Positions 20,065 to 28,324 of a DNA stretch of 56,344 nt are shown here, piece after piece. Position numbers and translations under genes: made by a program. The DNA lies in assembly GCF_001315105.1 (NCBI RefSeq), contig NZ_BAZR01000035.1, positions 1 to 56,344 of the forward strand, written 5' to 3'. The notes below the pieces were generated by a model. The model saw only the letters and a program-made list of their open reading frames with translations. It was not told the origin of the DNA and made no database searches. Numbering within the stretch: the stretch's first letter is position 1; every line of letters begins with the position of its first letter. The DNA is from Paenibacillus sp. JCM 10914 (GTDB lineage Bacteria; Bacillota; Bacilli; Paenibacillales; Paenibacillaceae).

Positions 20065-21072
20065 ATGGGGAAAGTAACCATAAAAGATGTTGCAAGAGAA
20101 GCGGGCGTCTCCATCTCCACGGTTTCCAATGCGTTGAATGATGTAGATGTGTTGAATCCCGAGACCAAGATGCATGTATTGAAGGTCGCGGAGCGCTTGA
20201 ATTACGTACCCAACTTGAACGGAAAGCTGCTGAAATCGGGAAAGACGAAGATGCTCGGCTTCTTTACCACAAGTGTATCGGGCCCATACTTTTACACCTT
20301 GGTTGAATCCATGGCACGTGAATGCGATCGACTGGGATATGGTCTGAACGTGTTCGTCACGAAGGATAAGCAAGTGATCATGAGCAACATTCTGGGTGGG
20401 CGCGTGGATGGCGTCATCATATACGAAGAACTCAAGATTGACGAGAAAGACATCGCTGCGATGGAGAAAGACAAGGTGAAAGCGGTCTTCCTGGATCGCG
20501 AGGTCCAGAACGAGACGATGGGAAGCATCATCTTCGATTCCTACGTCGCTGCTTATGAGGCCACGAAATATCTGATCAGCCTGGGGCATAAGAACATTGC
20601 TTACATATCCGGCGTGGACTCGATGTACGATAGCGTGCAGCGGAAGGAAGGGTATCTGGCGGCACTCAGCGAGTATCAGCTGCCGATAGATCCTGACTAT
20701 ATTCTACAAGGCTACTTTGAGGAAGAGGCTTCCTATAATGCCGTCAAATCGCTTCTCTATCAGCACCCTGGCAAAGTGCCGAGTGCGATTCTTGCAGGGA
20801 ACGACTTGAGTGCAATCGGCAGCATACGAGCCCTGAAATCACAAGGTTACGAAGTTCCGCAAGACATTAGCGTGGTAGGCTTCGATGATATCGATATCGC
20901 TCAGTACTTCACGCCACCGTTAACAACGGTAAGGAATCAGATTGCAAGGCAAGGCATTCTGGTAGTCAACCATCTGGTGCGCATGATCCAGAAGAAAGAG
21001 CAAGGCAAGGTACAGAAGTTGGCAAGCGAGCTGGTTGTTCGGGGCTCGAGTCAGATTAAGCTGGATCGATAA
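20065..21072 (+). CDS. LacI-family transcriptional regulator
   Basis: A sugar-responsive repressor of 335 residues. The N-terminal helix-turn-helix and hinge (VTIKDVAREAGVSISTVSNALN, then LNYVPNLNGKLLKSGKTKMLG) are at residues 4-65. The rest is a periplasmic-binding-protein-like effector domain with GRVDGVIIYEE, LGHKNIAYISG and a late VPQDISVVGFDDIDIAQYFTPPLTTVRN block. GAAGGACGGGGG precedes the ATG. It heads the sugar-uptake locus; the same palindrome occurs upstream of itself and of the permeases, and a variant before the binding protein. The inducer is unknown, perhaps a product of the GH30 enzyme. Confidence 0.9.
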   Translation: MGKVTIKDVAREAGVSISTVSNALNDVDVLNPETKMHVLKVAERLNYVPNLNGKLLKSGKTKMLGFFTTSVSGPYFYTLVESMARECDRLGYGLNVFVTKDKQVIMSNILGGRVDGVIIYEELKIDEKDIAAMEKDKVKAVFLDREVQNETMGSIIFDSYVAAYEATKYLISLGHKNIAYISGVDSMYDSVQRKEGYLAALSEYQLPIDPDYILQGYFEEEASYNAVKSLLYQHPGKVPSAILAGNDLSAIGSIRALKSQGYEVPQDISVVGFDDIDIAQYFTPPLTTVRNQIARQGILVVNHLVRMIQKKEQGKVQKLASELVVRGSSQIKLDR

Positions 21073-21145
21073 GATCTGAAGGTTCATCAAGACGAGATAT
21101 TTTAAAAAATTCATAGTGGATATGACGAGATTTTTTCGTTTAAAA

Positions 21146-21161
21146 ATAAAAACGTTTTTAT
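21146..21161. promoter_or_regulatory. LacI-type operator 2
   Basis: ATAAAAACGTTTTTAT, identical to the copy at 20032, lies 34 bases before the first permease start. Confidence 0.7.
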
Positions 21162-21195
21162 TGCAGTGCGAGAACGAAAAGGGAGGCAGAAGCAG

Positions 21196-22185
21196 GTGAG
21201 CAAAATAGCAACAGTCCAGGGTACCGGCACAGGAGCGGCACCACCGACCGGGAAAAAACCGATGGGGCAAAGAATCAAGGAGTTTTTTATCGACTACAAG
21301 CGCCAATGGGAGCTGCAATCGATGATCATTCCCGGCGTGATCTTCATGTTTATTTTTTGCTACATTCCAATTTACGGGTTGACGATAGCTTTTAAGAATT
21401 ATACCGTCATCGACACGCTCGATTCCGCGCCGTGGGTTGGCCTGGATAACTTCAAAATCATTATGTCAGATCGGTATTTCTGGGATTCCGTTATTAATAC
21501 GCTGGGGATCAGCTTCCTGAAGCTGGCTATCGGATTCGTTATTCCGATTATTCTTGCCATTATGATCTATGAGGTCAGCATGAGCCGATTCAAGAAATTC
21601 GTGCAGACGATCTCGTACTTGCCGCATTTCCTGTCCTGGATCGTTCTGGGCGGGATGCTGATTACCTGGTTCTCAACGACCGGCTTGTTTAATGAAGTCT
21701 TGGTCGGTCTGGGGATTATCTCGCAGCCGTCGAATATTTTGCTGGATCCTAGCAAGTATTGGTGGATTGCCGTCCTATCGGACATTTGGAAGGAAGCAGG
21801 CTGGGGTACGATTCTGTACTTGGCGATCATGGCCAAGATTGATCCGACCTACTACGAAGCGGCCAAAATTGATGGTGCAAGCCGTCTGAGACAAATCTGG
21901 AATATTACGATTCCAAACATGAAAATGATCATTAGCTTAAATCTGATCTTAACTGTAAGCGGTTTACTTGGCTCGAATCTGGATCAGACGCTCGTGCTGA
22001 TGAACTCGCAGAACCGCGAGAAGGCTGAGGTTATCAACTCTTATGTGTACCGTATGGGTATGACACAGGGTGATTTCTCTTATGCGACTGCCGTAGGTCT
22101 TGGTATCTCGATCGTGTCAGTCATTCTGCTTGTCACAGCTAATAAAGTAACCAGCAAATTAAACGATAACCAGTCCGTCTTATAG
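21196..22185 (+). CDS. Sugar ABC transporter permease, LplB type
   Basis: The first membrane subunit of a carbohydrate importer (CUT1 family), 329 residues. An N-terminal soluble part (RIKEFFIDYKRQWELQ) is followed by about six membrane segments, starting with SMIIPGVIFMFIFCYIPIYGLTIAF. The EAA loop reads YYEAAKIDGASRLRQIWNITIPNM. The GTG at 21196 is nine bases after GGGAGG; an in-frame GTG at 21166 lacks a site and lies too close to the operator. It is followed by the second permease and the binding lipoprotein. No ATPase gene is present, so a shared MsmX-type ATPase is expected. Confidence 0.9.
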   Translation: MSKIATVQGTGTGAAPPTGKKPMGQRIKEFFIDYKRQWELQSMIIPGVIFMFIFCYIPIYGLTIAFKNYTVIDTLDSAPWVGLDNFKIIMSDRYFWDSVINTLGISFLKLAIGFVIPIILAIMIYEVSMSRFKKFVQTISYLPHFLSWIVLGGMLITWFSTTGLFNEVLVGLGIISQPSNILLDPSKYWWIAVLSDIWKEAGWGTILYLAIMAKIDPTYYEAAKIDGASRLRQIWNITIPNMKMIISLNLILTVSGLLGSNLDQTLVLMNSQNREKAEVINSYVYRMGMTQGDFSYATAVGLGISIVSVILLVTANKVTSKLNDNQSVL

Positions 22186-22216
22186 AGGTTGTTGAACATG
22201 AATGGGGGGTATTACA

Positions 22217-23101
22217 GTGAAAGTGAAAGCAGCTAAAGGGGACTGGGATAGTCGGATTTTCGATACGATCAATGTCACCTTACTGGTTCTGTTTACGATT
22301 ATCATCATCGTTCCGTTATGGAACGTGGTGGTGTCATCCTTCAGCTCCGGCCGATCGCTGGCCGAGGGTGGATTTATCTTCTGGCCGACGGAGTTCTCGC
22401 TGGAGAACTATCAGGCGGTATTCCGTGATGCCAACATCTGGAATGCATTCTTCATCTCGGTTGCCAAAACCGTGATCGGCGTAATTACCCACGTGTTTTT
22501 CTGCGCCATGGTGGGATACGGTTTAAGTAAAAAATACGTGCGCGGCCGGAAGTTCTACGTCTCGATGGGCGTTATCACGATGTTCTTCTCGGGCGGCATG
22601 ATTCCGACCTACTTGCTGATTAAAGATCTCGGCATGCTGAACAGCTTCTGGGTGTACATCATTCCGGCGCTGCTTAGTTTCTATGATGTCATTATCTTGA
22701 TGAATTTCTTCCGGAACGTGCCGGATTCACTTGAAGAATCAGCGAAAATCGATGGCGGCGGCGATTGGAGAATATTCCTGAGCATTTTCATCCCGCTATC
22801 CATGCCGGCGATGGCGACCATCGCATTGTTTAACGGCGTCGGGCAATGGAACGATTTTATGACGACTAAGTTATACATCACGGATCAATCGCTCTATCCC
22901 TTACAAATGATGCTGTATGAGATTATCGTGCAGTCTCAGACCCAATCGATGCAAAATATCGGCTCGGTTGCCATTCAGACTACAACCAAAGGGGTTCAAT
23001 TAGCGACAATTGTCGTGACTACACTGCCAATTGTTGCGATTTATCCAATATTGCAAAGATACTTTATCTCTGGAATGATGCTGGGGGCGGTCAAAGAGTA
23101 G
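22217..23101 (+). CDS. Sugar ABC transporter permease, YtcP/LplC type
   Basis: The second membrane subunit, about 294 residues. It begins with DWDSRIFDTINVTLLVLFTIIIIVPLWNVVVSSFS, has about six membrane segments, the coupling loop SLEESAKIDGGGDWRIFLSIFIPLSMP and the family-typical end LQRYFISGMMLGAVKE. The GTG at 22217 has GGGGGG about seven bases upstream; an ATG at 22202 is an alternative. It would form a heterodimer with the preceding permease. Confidence 0.9.
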   Translation: MKVKAAKGDWDSRIFDTINVTLLVLFTIIIIVPLWNVVVSSFSSGRSLAEGGFIFWPTEFSLENYQAVFRDANIWNAFFISVAKTVIGVITHVFFCAMVGYGLSKKYVRGRKFYVSMGVITMFFSGGMIPTYLLIKDLGMLNSFWVYIIPALLSFYDVIILMNFFRNVPDSLEESAKIDGGGDWRIFLSIFIPLSMPAMATIALFNGVGQWNDFMTTKLYITDQSLYPLQMMLYEIIVQSQTQSMQNIGSVAIQTTTKGVQLATIVVTTLPIVAIYPILQRYFISGMMLGAVKE

Positions 23102-23154
23102 AAATTCACGTAGCTTGGCAAATCGGCATGTATCTGCAACAAGGGTCTCAAATT

Positions 23155-23170
23155 TAAGAAAGCGTTCTTA
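23155..23170. promoter_or_regulatory. LacI-type operator 3 (variant)
   Basis: TAAGAAAGCGTTCTTA, near-palindromic with central CG, lies 22 bases before the binding-protein ATG. It shares the overall plan of operators 1 and 2 but differs inside the arms. A cre-like reading is possible. Confidence 0.45.
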
Positions 23171-23191
23171 TTTTAAAAGGGAGGGTTACAG

Positions 23192-24838
23192 ATGTTGAAG
23201 ATGAATCAGGTTTTTGGCAAAAAAGGACTGACACTGTTTACAGCACTTATGGCGATTGTGCTTGTGGTAAGTGGTTGCGGATCAAGCGGCGATTCCGGCT
23301 CGAAGAAGGAGAATTGGGTTTCCATTGAAGATCGTTATACCTTGGATGCAGAGACGCCGGCATGGCAGCTGGATAAGAAAGAAGAGACAACCGAGCTGAC
23401 TTGGTACGTGAATGCAGACTGGTGGAACACGGATTTTGGCAAGGATGTTGTAACGAAGAAGATCAAAGAAGATTTGAATATCAATATTAAGTTCATCACA
23501 GGCGACGACACGAAATTAAATACGTTCTTTGCCGGCGGGGAGATGCCAGACCTAATTACTACCTTCGATTCCAATTCCCCCGTTGTTCAGAAAGCGGCTA
23601 CTTGGGCGCTTCCACTGAATGATCTGGCGGAGAAGTATGATCCTTACTTCAATAAGGTAGCTGCACAGGATACGATCAACTGGTTCCAATTGAGTGATGG
23701 CAAAACCTACGGTTATCCGAACTATTCCAATACACAAGAGGACTACGACAGCGGTAATATTCCAGCCAAAACAGCATTTATTATTCGTAAGGACGTATAT
23801 GAAGCGTTAGGTAAGCCCGCCATGGAAAAGCCAGAAGAATTTCAGGCCGTGCTGGCTGATATTAAGAAGGAATTCCCGAACCTGATCCCACTCGGATTTA
23901 ACTCCATCGGCGAAGGTACAGGATCGCTTGGCGATGTGCTTCAAGATTTCATCGGCGTGCCGCTGGAAGACGAGAATGGCGGTTTCTACAATCGTAACTT
24001 GGACGAGGATTATCTGACTTGGCTTAAAACGTTCAATGCGGTATACCGCAGCGGAGGTATTAGTGACGACAGCTTCGCTGATGACGGAACTGCGTTCGAA
24101 GAGAAAGTGAAGGCAGGCAAGTATGCAACCATCATGCTGGACGGAACGCCGCAGCAAGGCGGTAACCTGCAAAGCTTCTATAGCCACAATAAAGGTAAAG
24201 AATACATTGCCATTGATGGACCACAGAGCACGGTTGGTCATGCGCCTACCTTGAACCAATCCGGTATTACAGGCTGGATGATCAGCTTTATTACAAAGGG
24301 TAACGCCGATCCGGCTAAATCCATTCAACTGTTCACGTACTTGTTGAGCGAAGAAGGCCAAATGCTCATGAACTATGGCATCGAGGGCGAAACTTACCAA
24401 GTAAATGCGGATGGTACGGTAGAATTCTTGCCAGATGTCAAGGAGCTTCAACTGAATAATCCGGAAACCTTCAAGAGGGATTATCGCATGGGTGAGTTCA
24501 TGTTCTTCGGTCATGACAGTCATAAAGCGCTAAGCGGCGATGCGTTCCCGGATGCGATCAAGCAGATGCAAGAGTGGGGTAAGGGCAAGTTAACACCTCA
24601 TTTCGTACTGGAGAACATTAACCCGGATCAAGGTACTCCGGAAGCCCGTTCCCTGACTGCTATTAATACCAAATGGAACTCGACGATGGTTAGCTTGATT
24701 CGTTCCAAGGACGATACGGCATTCGATGGTTTGTTGAATGAATATAAGACGTTCCTGAACAGCAATAACTGGGATAAAATCGTTGAGATCCGCAATGAGA
24801 AGATGAAGGCAAACAAAGAGAAACTGGGCTTGAAATAA
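23192..24838 (+). CDS. Extracellular sugar-binding lipoprotein (LplA/LipO type)
   Basis: The solute-binding component, 548 residues, typical of the long LplA-type binding proteins in Paenibacillus. The signal peptide (FGKKGLTLFTALMAIVLVVSGCG) carries a lipobox, followed by a Ser/Gly linker. The mature part shows ELTWYVNADWWNTDFGKDVVTKKIKEDLNI and FFAGGEMPDLITTFD, an early fold typical of these oligosaccharide binders. GGGAGG is seven bases before the ATG. The gene is separated from the permeases by 90 bases containing operator 3. It ends at a strong terminator, so the GH30 gene needs read-through or its own promoter. Confidence 0.9.
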   Translation: MLKMNQVFGKKGLTLFTALMAIVLVVSGCGSSGDSGSKKENWVSIEDRYTLDAETPAWQLDKKEETTELTWYVNADWWNTDFGKDVVTKKIKEDLNINIKFITGDDTKLNTFFAGGEMPDLITTFDSNSPVVQKAATWALPLNDLAEKYDPYFNKVAAQDTINWFQLSDGKTYGYPNYSNTQEDYDSGNIPAKTAFIIRKDVYEALGKPAMEKPEEFQAVLADIKKEFPNLIPLGFNSIGEGTGSLGDVLQDFIGVPLEDENGGFYNRNLDEDYLTWLKTFNAVYRSGGISDDSFADDGTAFEEKVKAGKYATIMLDGTPQQGGNLQSFYSHNKGKEYIAIDGPQSTVGHAPTLNQSGITGWMISFITKGNADPAKSIQLFTYLLSEEGQMLMNYGIEGETYQVNADGTVEFLPDVKELQLNNPETFKRDYRMGEFMFFGHDSHKALSGDAFPDAIKQMQEWGKGKLTPHFVLENINPDQGTPEARSLTAINTKWNSTMVSLIRSKDDTAFDGLLNEYKTFLNSNNWDKIVEIRNEKMKANKEKLGLK

Positions 24839-24864
24839 TAATTAGTCTTTTATGAGCGAAGACC

Positions 24865-24897
24865 AGAAAGCCCTTTCCTGATGGGAAGGGCCTTTCT
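24865..24897 (+). terminator. Terminator after binding-protein gene
   Basis: GAAAGCCCTTTCC and GGGAAGGGCCTTTC form a stem with a TGAT loop and a short T/C tail. Confidence 0.75.
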
Positions 24898-24947
24898 TCA
24901 CAAGGATAGGAAAATCATAGAAAAATAGAAACCTGGAGGGAATCATC

Positions 24948-26290
24948 ATGCGGAACATTACGATCTACCAGTCCAATGGAGAACAGGATTTATTCGTCAA
25001 GAAATCACAGGGGCAATTATCCCCGGTATCCGAGGGTTCTAAACTACACGCTGTCACGATCGATGAGCAGCAGACGTATCAGGAAATGGACGGGTTCGGC
25101 GCTTCTTTTACAGATTCGGCGGCCTATCTGATCAACCAGGTGCTGGAGCCGGAGCAGAGAGCGGAGCTAATGAATCAACTATTCGATGCTAACGACGGTA
25201 TTGGCTTATCGGTGCTGCGTCAACCGATGGGCGCTTCCGATTATGCCCGTGACTTCTATAGTTATAATGATCTGCCGGAAGGACAAACCGACGAGCAACT
25301 GGAATCGTTCTCGATTGCTCACGATGAGGCTGATATCATTCCTCTTCTTCAGGAAGCTGTGCGCTTGAACAGCGATGTGTTACTGATGGGTTCACCCTGG
25401 AGTCCTCCAGGCTGGATGAAGACGAGCGGCTCCATGATCGGTGGAGAGCTGAAACCGGAATACTACTCGGTGTATGCCAACTATTTTGTACGTTATATTC
25501 AGGGGTATGCTGCTCACGGTTTGCCGATGTATGCGGTGACGCCACAGAACGAAGCATTGTATTCTCCCGGTCATTATCCGGGCATGATCATGCTGCCGGA
25601 GGTGCAGGGCGAATTTATCCGCGACCATCTAAAACCGCAGTTCGTGAAGCATGGCATCAATACGAAGATCCTCTGCTACGACCATAACTGGGATAAGCCG
25701 GATTATCCGCTGACGGTATTGGATCAAGCAGATGATGCGGTTGATGGCGTGGCCTGGCATTGGTATGGCGGGAAGCATCTGCACAGACCGACGTGTTCGA
25801 GGCGTTCCCGGGCAAGGAAGTGCATTTCACCGAAGGCTCAGGGGGAGAATGGATTCCGCCGTTTGAGCAGGCCTTCTCGAATGTGATGCGAACCGGGATC
25901 GAAATTCTGCGGAACCATAGTAAATCGTATGTGTTGTGGAATATGGCGCTGGACGAGAAGAACGGACCAACCGTACCGGGCTTTGGCAGAAGTACATGCC
26001 GTGGGATCGTGACCGTGAATCAACAGACCAAGGAGCTGACGTATACGCTCGATTATTATGCGTTGGCGCATTTCAGTAAATGCGTTCGTCCGAAAGCGCT
26101 TCGGATCGCATCTTCCAGCAGCGAGACGATCCGTTCGGTTGCATTCAAGAACACGGATGGATCGGTTGCCGCAATTCTGTTCAACGACAGCGAGACGGCG
26201 GAGAACGTATCCGTTCAACTGCGCGGTGACGAGGTGCTTACACTGGCAATGCCGGCTAAGAGTGCGTTGACGGTTAAGGTTGGAGAATAA
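24948..26290 (+). pseudogene. GH30 glucosylceramidase-like enzyme, frameshifted
   Basis: A glycoside hydrolase of family 30. The barrel starts with QEMDGFGASFTDSAAYLI. MGSPWSPPGWMKTSGSMIGG is a GH30 landmark. The acid/base Glu is in TPQNEALYSPGHYPGM (codon at 25551). The nucleophile Glu is in VHFTEGSGGEW (codon at 25832). A one-base loss near 25773 separates them: WHWYGG is followed in the next frame by ASAQTDVFEAFPGKE. Without repair the product lacks the nucleophile and the C-terminal beta-sandwich. No signal peptide, so it probably acts on imported oligosaccharides, fitting the upstream ABC importer. GH30 members of this type cleave beta-glucosides including beta-1,6-glucans; the exact substrate is unknown. 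Confidence 0.85.
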
Positions 26291-26321
26291 TAGAAGGCGT
26301 CTACTAATAGTAATCGTAATC

Positions 26322-26356
26322 CAAAAGGCTTGGAACTTTATGTTCCAGGCCTTTTT
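26322..26356 (+). terminator. Terminator after GH30 gene
   Basis: AAAAGGCTTGGAAC pairs with GTTCCAGGCCTTTTT across TTTAT; there are T residues on the plus side. Confidence 0.85.
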
Positions 26357-26404
26357 CAATGTGAAGAAAAACAAAGATAAAGGCAAGGGAGCGAAAAAGG
26401 TGGT

Positions 26405-27322
26405 TTATTCTTTTGTTAGACCGAATACATACGATTCCAGTAGTGCATTCAGTTGATTAAAGGATTCTGATCTTGCGCTGTATTTGTATTTTTCATTCGG
26501 TTTCTTGAAGTGCATTCGCAGTAAACCGGCTGTTTTGAGAAGCGATAAGTGATAGTGCAGGTTACTCTTGGATAGGCCTGTCTTATGCTGAAGTTCCGTA
26601 AACGTTACCGGACCTTGGGCCAGAATATGCAGCAGGATGAGACGCTTCTCATCGGCTAACCCTTTGGTCATACGAAGCAGCTGACTCGTGGGCGTGTCTT
26701 CACTCGGTTGCTCATCATCGACGGCGTAACTGACGATGAGTTGCCTGCTGCCTATCAGATCCATTCGATTCAAGGGTTTGATATGGTAGGTCGGAATGAG
26801 CAGAATGGTCTCGTATTCATCGGATGGGTGTAGAACAATACCGCTCGTGGCCTCGTCAATCAGGTCAATGTAATGACGTTTCTGAGATAGTTGCTCCATA
26901 CGGCTGGCTGAACGCCCCAATAATTCGTGAACCTCAGTTGAGATTGGACAAGTTTCGTTCCAGATCCTCAGAACCTCAAGGCTAAGCGATTGAAAGGCTT
27001 TTAGCCCTAGCGAGATCCCCTCTTCCAGATAGGGTGCGAGTCGTTCATACAGTTGCCCTTCACCTAAATTCGCAAACCAGGCCAAGAACTGCTCTGCATT
27101 ATCTTTAGCTGGACTATCCAAAATGATCAGATGTAAGTATGCGATGATTTCGCATAAATCCAACTCCTCCAATTGCCCGGCGAAGGAATCCGGTAGCTTC
27201 TTCTCAATATCGGTTCTCCATTTCTTGCCGATATCATGGAATTGATTCTTGATATCCGTATAAGCGTACAGGCTTGTCACTAATTCGTGAACAGGTGAAT
27301 AATCGATGCGAACGTTGGCCAT
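26405..27322 (-). CDS. ArsR-like winged-helix regulator with DUF5937-type N-terminal part
   Basis: A 305-residue regulator. The C-terminal 90 residues form an ArsR-type winged helix (LADEKRLILLHILAQGPVTFTELQHKTGLSKSNLHYHLSLLKTAGLLRMHF). The long N-terminal domain (VRIDYSPVHELVTSLYAYTDIKNQFHDIGKKW) is the kind found in Bacillus/Paenibacillus DUF5937 regulators and probably senses a ligand. The ATG at 27322 has GAGGAG nine bases upstream and gives the family-typical start; a longer reading to 27406 would run into the promoter. An inverted-repeat array in the 151-bp gap to the divergent 60-residue gene suggests control of both. Target and signal unknown. Confidence 0.8.
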   Translation of the reverse strand: MANVRIDYSPVHELVTSLYAYTDIKNQFHDIGKKWRTDIEKKLPDSFAGQLEELDLCEIIAYLHLIILDSPAKDNAEQFLAWFANLGEGQLYERLAPYLEEGISLGLKAFQSLSLEVLRIWNETCPISTEVHELLGRSASRMEQLSQKRHYIDLIDEATSGIVLHPSDEYETILLIPTYHIKPLNRMDLIGSRQLIVSYAVDDEQPSEDTPTSQLLRMTKGLADEKRLILLHILAQGPVTFTELQHKTGLSKSNLHYHLSLLKTAGLLRMHFKKPNEKYKYSARSESFNQLNALLESYVFGLTKE

Positions 27323-27386
27323 GTCCAATCTCTCCTCTATGGACGTCATTTCATTTATTTTATCACATCCATGAGAAAATAAATAT

Positions 27387-27450
27387 TGAACTTTTAAAAA
27401 GTTCATATATAATTGAACTAAATTGATTAGTTCAAAATATTATGAACTAA
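27387..27450. promoter_or_regulatory. Operator array built on TGAACTwA/TwAGTTCA half-sites
   Basis: A 19-bp near-palindrome TGAACTTTTAAAAAGTTCA (27387-27405) is followed by a perfect inverted repeat TTGAACTAA-N5-TTAGTTCAA (27413-27435) and a lone ATGAACTAA (27442-27450). All lie between the divergent regulator and the small gene. Confidence 0.65.
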
Positions 27451-27473
27451 AATCCGGACAAGGAAGTGACGAG

Positions 27474-27656
27474 ATGAACAATTGGTTTGATATGGAGTAT
27501 CTCATAGGCCAACAGCAGGCAAGAGTGGAGGAAGAAGCGAACGAAGCATGGAAATTCACTGGCACATGGGATGGATTGTGGAAGTCGATCTGGTCTAAAG
27601 AAACGTGGAAATTTCAGTCGATCAACAAACGCAGCGTTCGTTCCAATGTACTTTAG
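27474..27656 (+). CDS. Small hypothetical protein (60 aa)
   Basis: MNNWFDMEYLIGQQQARVEEEANEAWKF opens a 60-residue, Trp-rich soluble protein. AAGGAAGTGACGAG precedes the ATG. No domain recognised. It diverges from the ArsR-like regulator and has the operator array in front, so it is probably its target. The sigma-factor relic follows 47 bases downstream. The C-terminal Arg/Lys-rich tail has no clear meaning. Confidence 0.5.
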   Translation: MNNWFDMEYLIGQQQARVEEEANEAWKFTGTWDGLWKSIWSKETWKFQSINKRSVRSNVL

Positions 27657-27703
27657 ACAATAGGTATGGACATCTAATTTTGACGGAATGGAGATGAGAC
27701 AGC

Positions 27704-27960
27704 ATGAAAACAGATAACCACGACGCCCTCTTATCCGCAGTACTCTCCCTGCCAGAAGCCTTGAGACAGCTATGTATTTGTACTATTATGAAAAGTTCAA
27801 TACGAATGAGATTGCTGAAGTGTTGCAGATCGAACCTGTCAACGTTCGGAATCGTATGAGCAGGGCTCGTAAGAAAATCGAAGCGATACTCGGCAAGAAG
27901 CCGAAGGGTCTGGGTGATGGTCGAGCTCGGACAAGAACCATTAGGCTATCCTCCCCTTGA
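27704..27960 (+). pseudogene. Relic of an ECF-type sigma factor (region 4 only)
   Basis: The ATG at 27704 is preceded by GGAGATGAG and reads MKTDNHDALLSAVLSLPEALRQ. In the next frame it continues MYLYYYEKFNTNEIAEVLQIEPVNVRNRMSRARKKIEAILGK, a clear sigma-70 region 4 (helix-turn-helix EIAEVLQIEPVNVRNRMSRARKK). One base is missing near 27770, and region 2 (the -10 binding part) is absent. It ends with non-family residues. Probably a decayed gene; a small DNA-binding fragment could in principle still be made. Confidence 0.65.
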
Positions 27961-27986
27961 CTTCTTGTGTGACGTTCGGGTATGAT
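27957..27986 (+). promoter_or_regulatory. Promoter of the metG T-box transcript
   Basis: TTGACT (27957-27962), an 18-base spacer and TATGAT (27981-27986). The -35 overlaps the stop codon of the sigma relic. Transcription should start near 27993. Confidence 0.65.
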
Positions 27987-27992
27987 TTCCAG

Positions 27993-28297
27993 TAACTTGA
28001 ATAACTCAAACAAAAGCAATGAAGAGAAAGAGTACCTTGGCGAAGTCTTTTTAGCAGAGAGCCCCGGACGGTGAAAAGGGGTAAAGATGCGAACCTTGGG
28101 AACATGGTCTCAGAGCTGCGCACCGAAACCCATGCGGTTGTAGGCTGCGCCGGAACCCGCACCCGTTAACGTGCTAGTATACACGCTATCATAATAGCGC
28201 CGTACCTGAAGAGGTGAATGCCGCGAGGCATTGATGAAACTGGGTGGTACCACGTGAGCGACAAGCTCTCGTCCCTTTTGGATGAGGGCTTTTTTTG
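27993..28297 (+). promoter_or_regulatory. T-box leader (tRNA-Met type) with terminator
   Basis: The leader has the AGAGAG element of stem I, a candidate ATG specifier at 28104-28106 (in GGGAACATGGTCTC), and the T-box antiterminator core ACTGGGTGGTACCACG (28239-28254). The TGGT bulge would pair with an ACCA tRNA end, consistent with the A discriminator of tRNA-Met. The terminator GCTCTCGTCC/GGATGAGGGC (28265-28289) is followed by seven or more T residues. Uncharged tRNA-Met should favour antitermination and metG expression. A second ATG at 28086 is an alternative specifier. Confidence 0.88.
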
Positions 28298-28324
28298 TTT
28301 TCTATAATAAGGAGGATGATCGAG

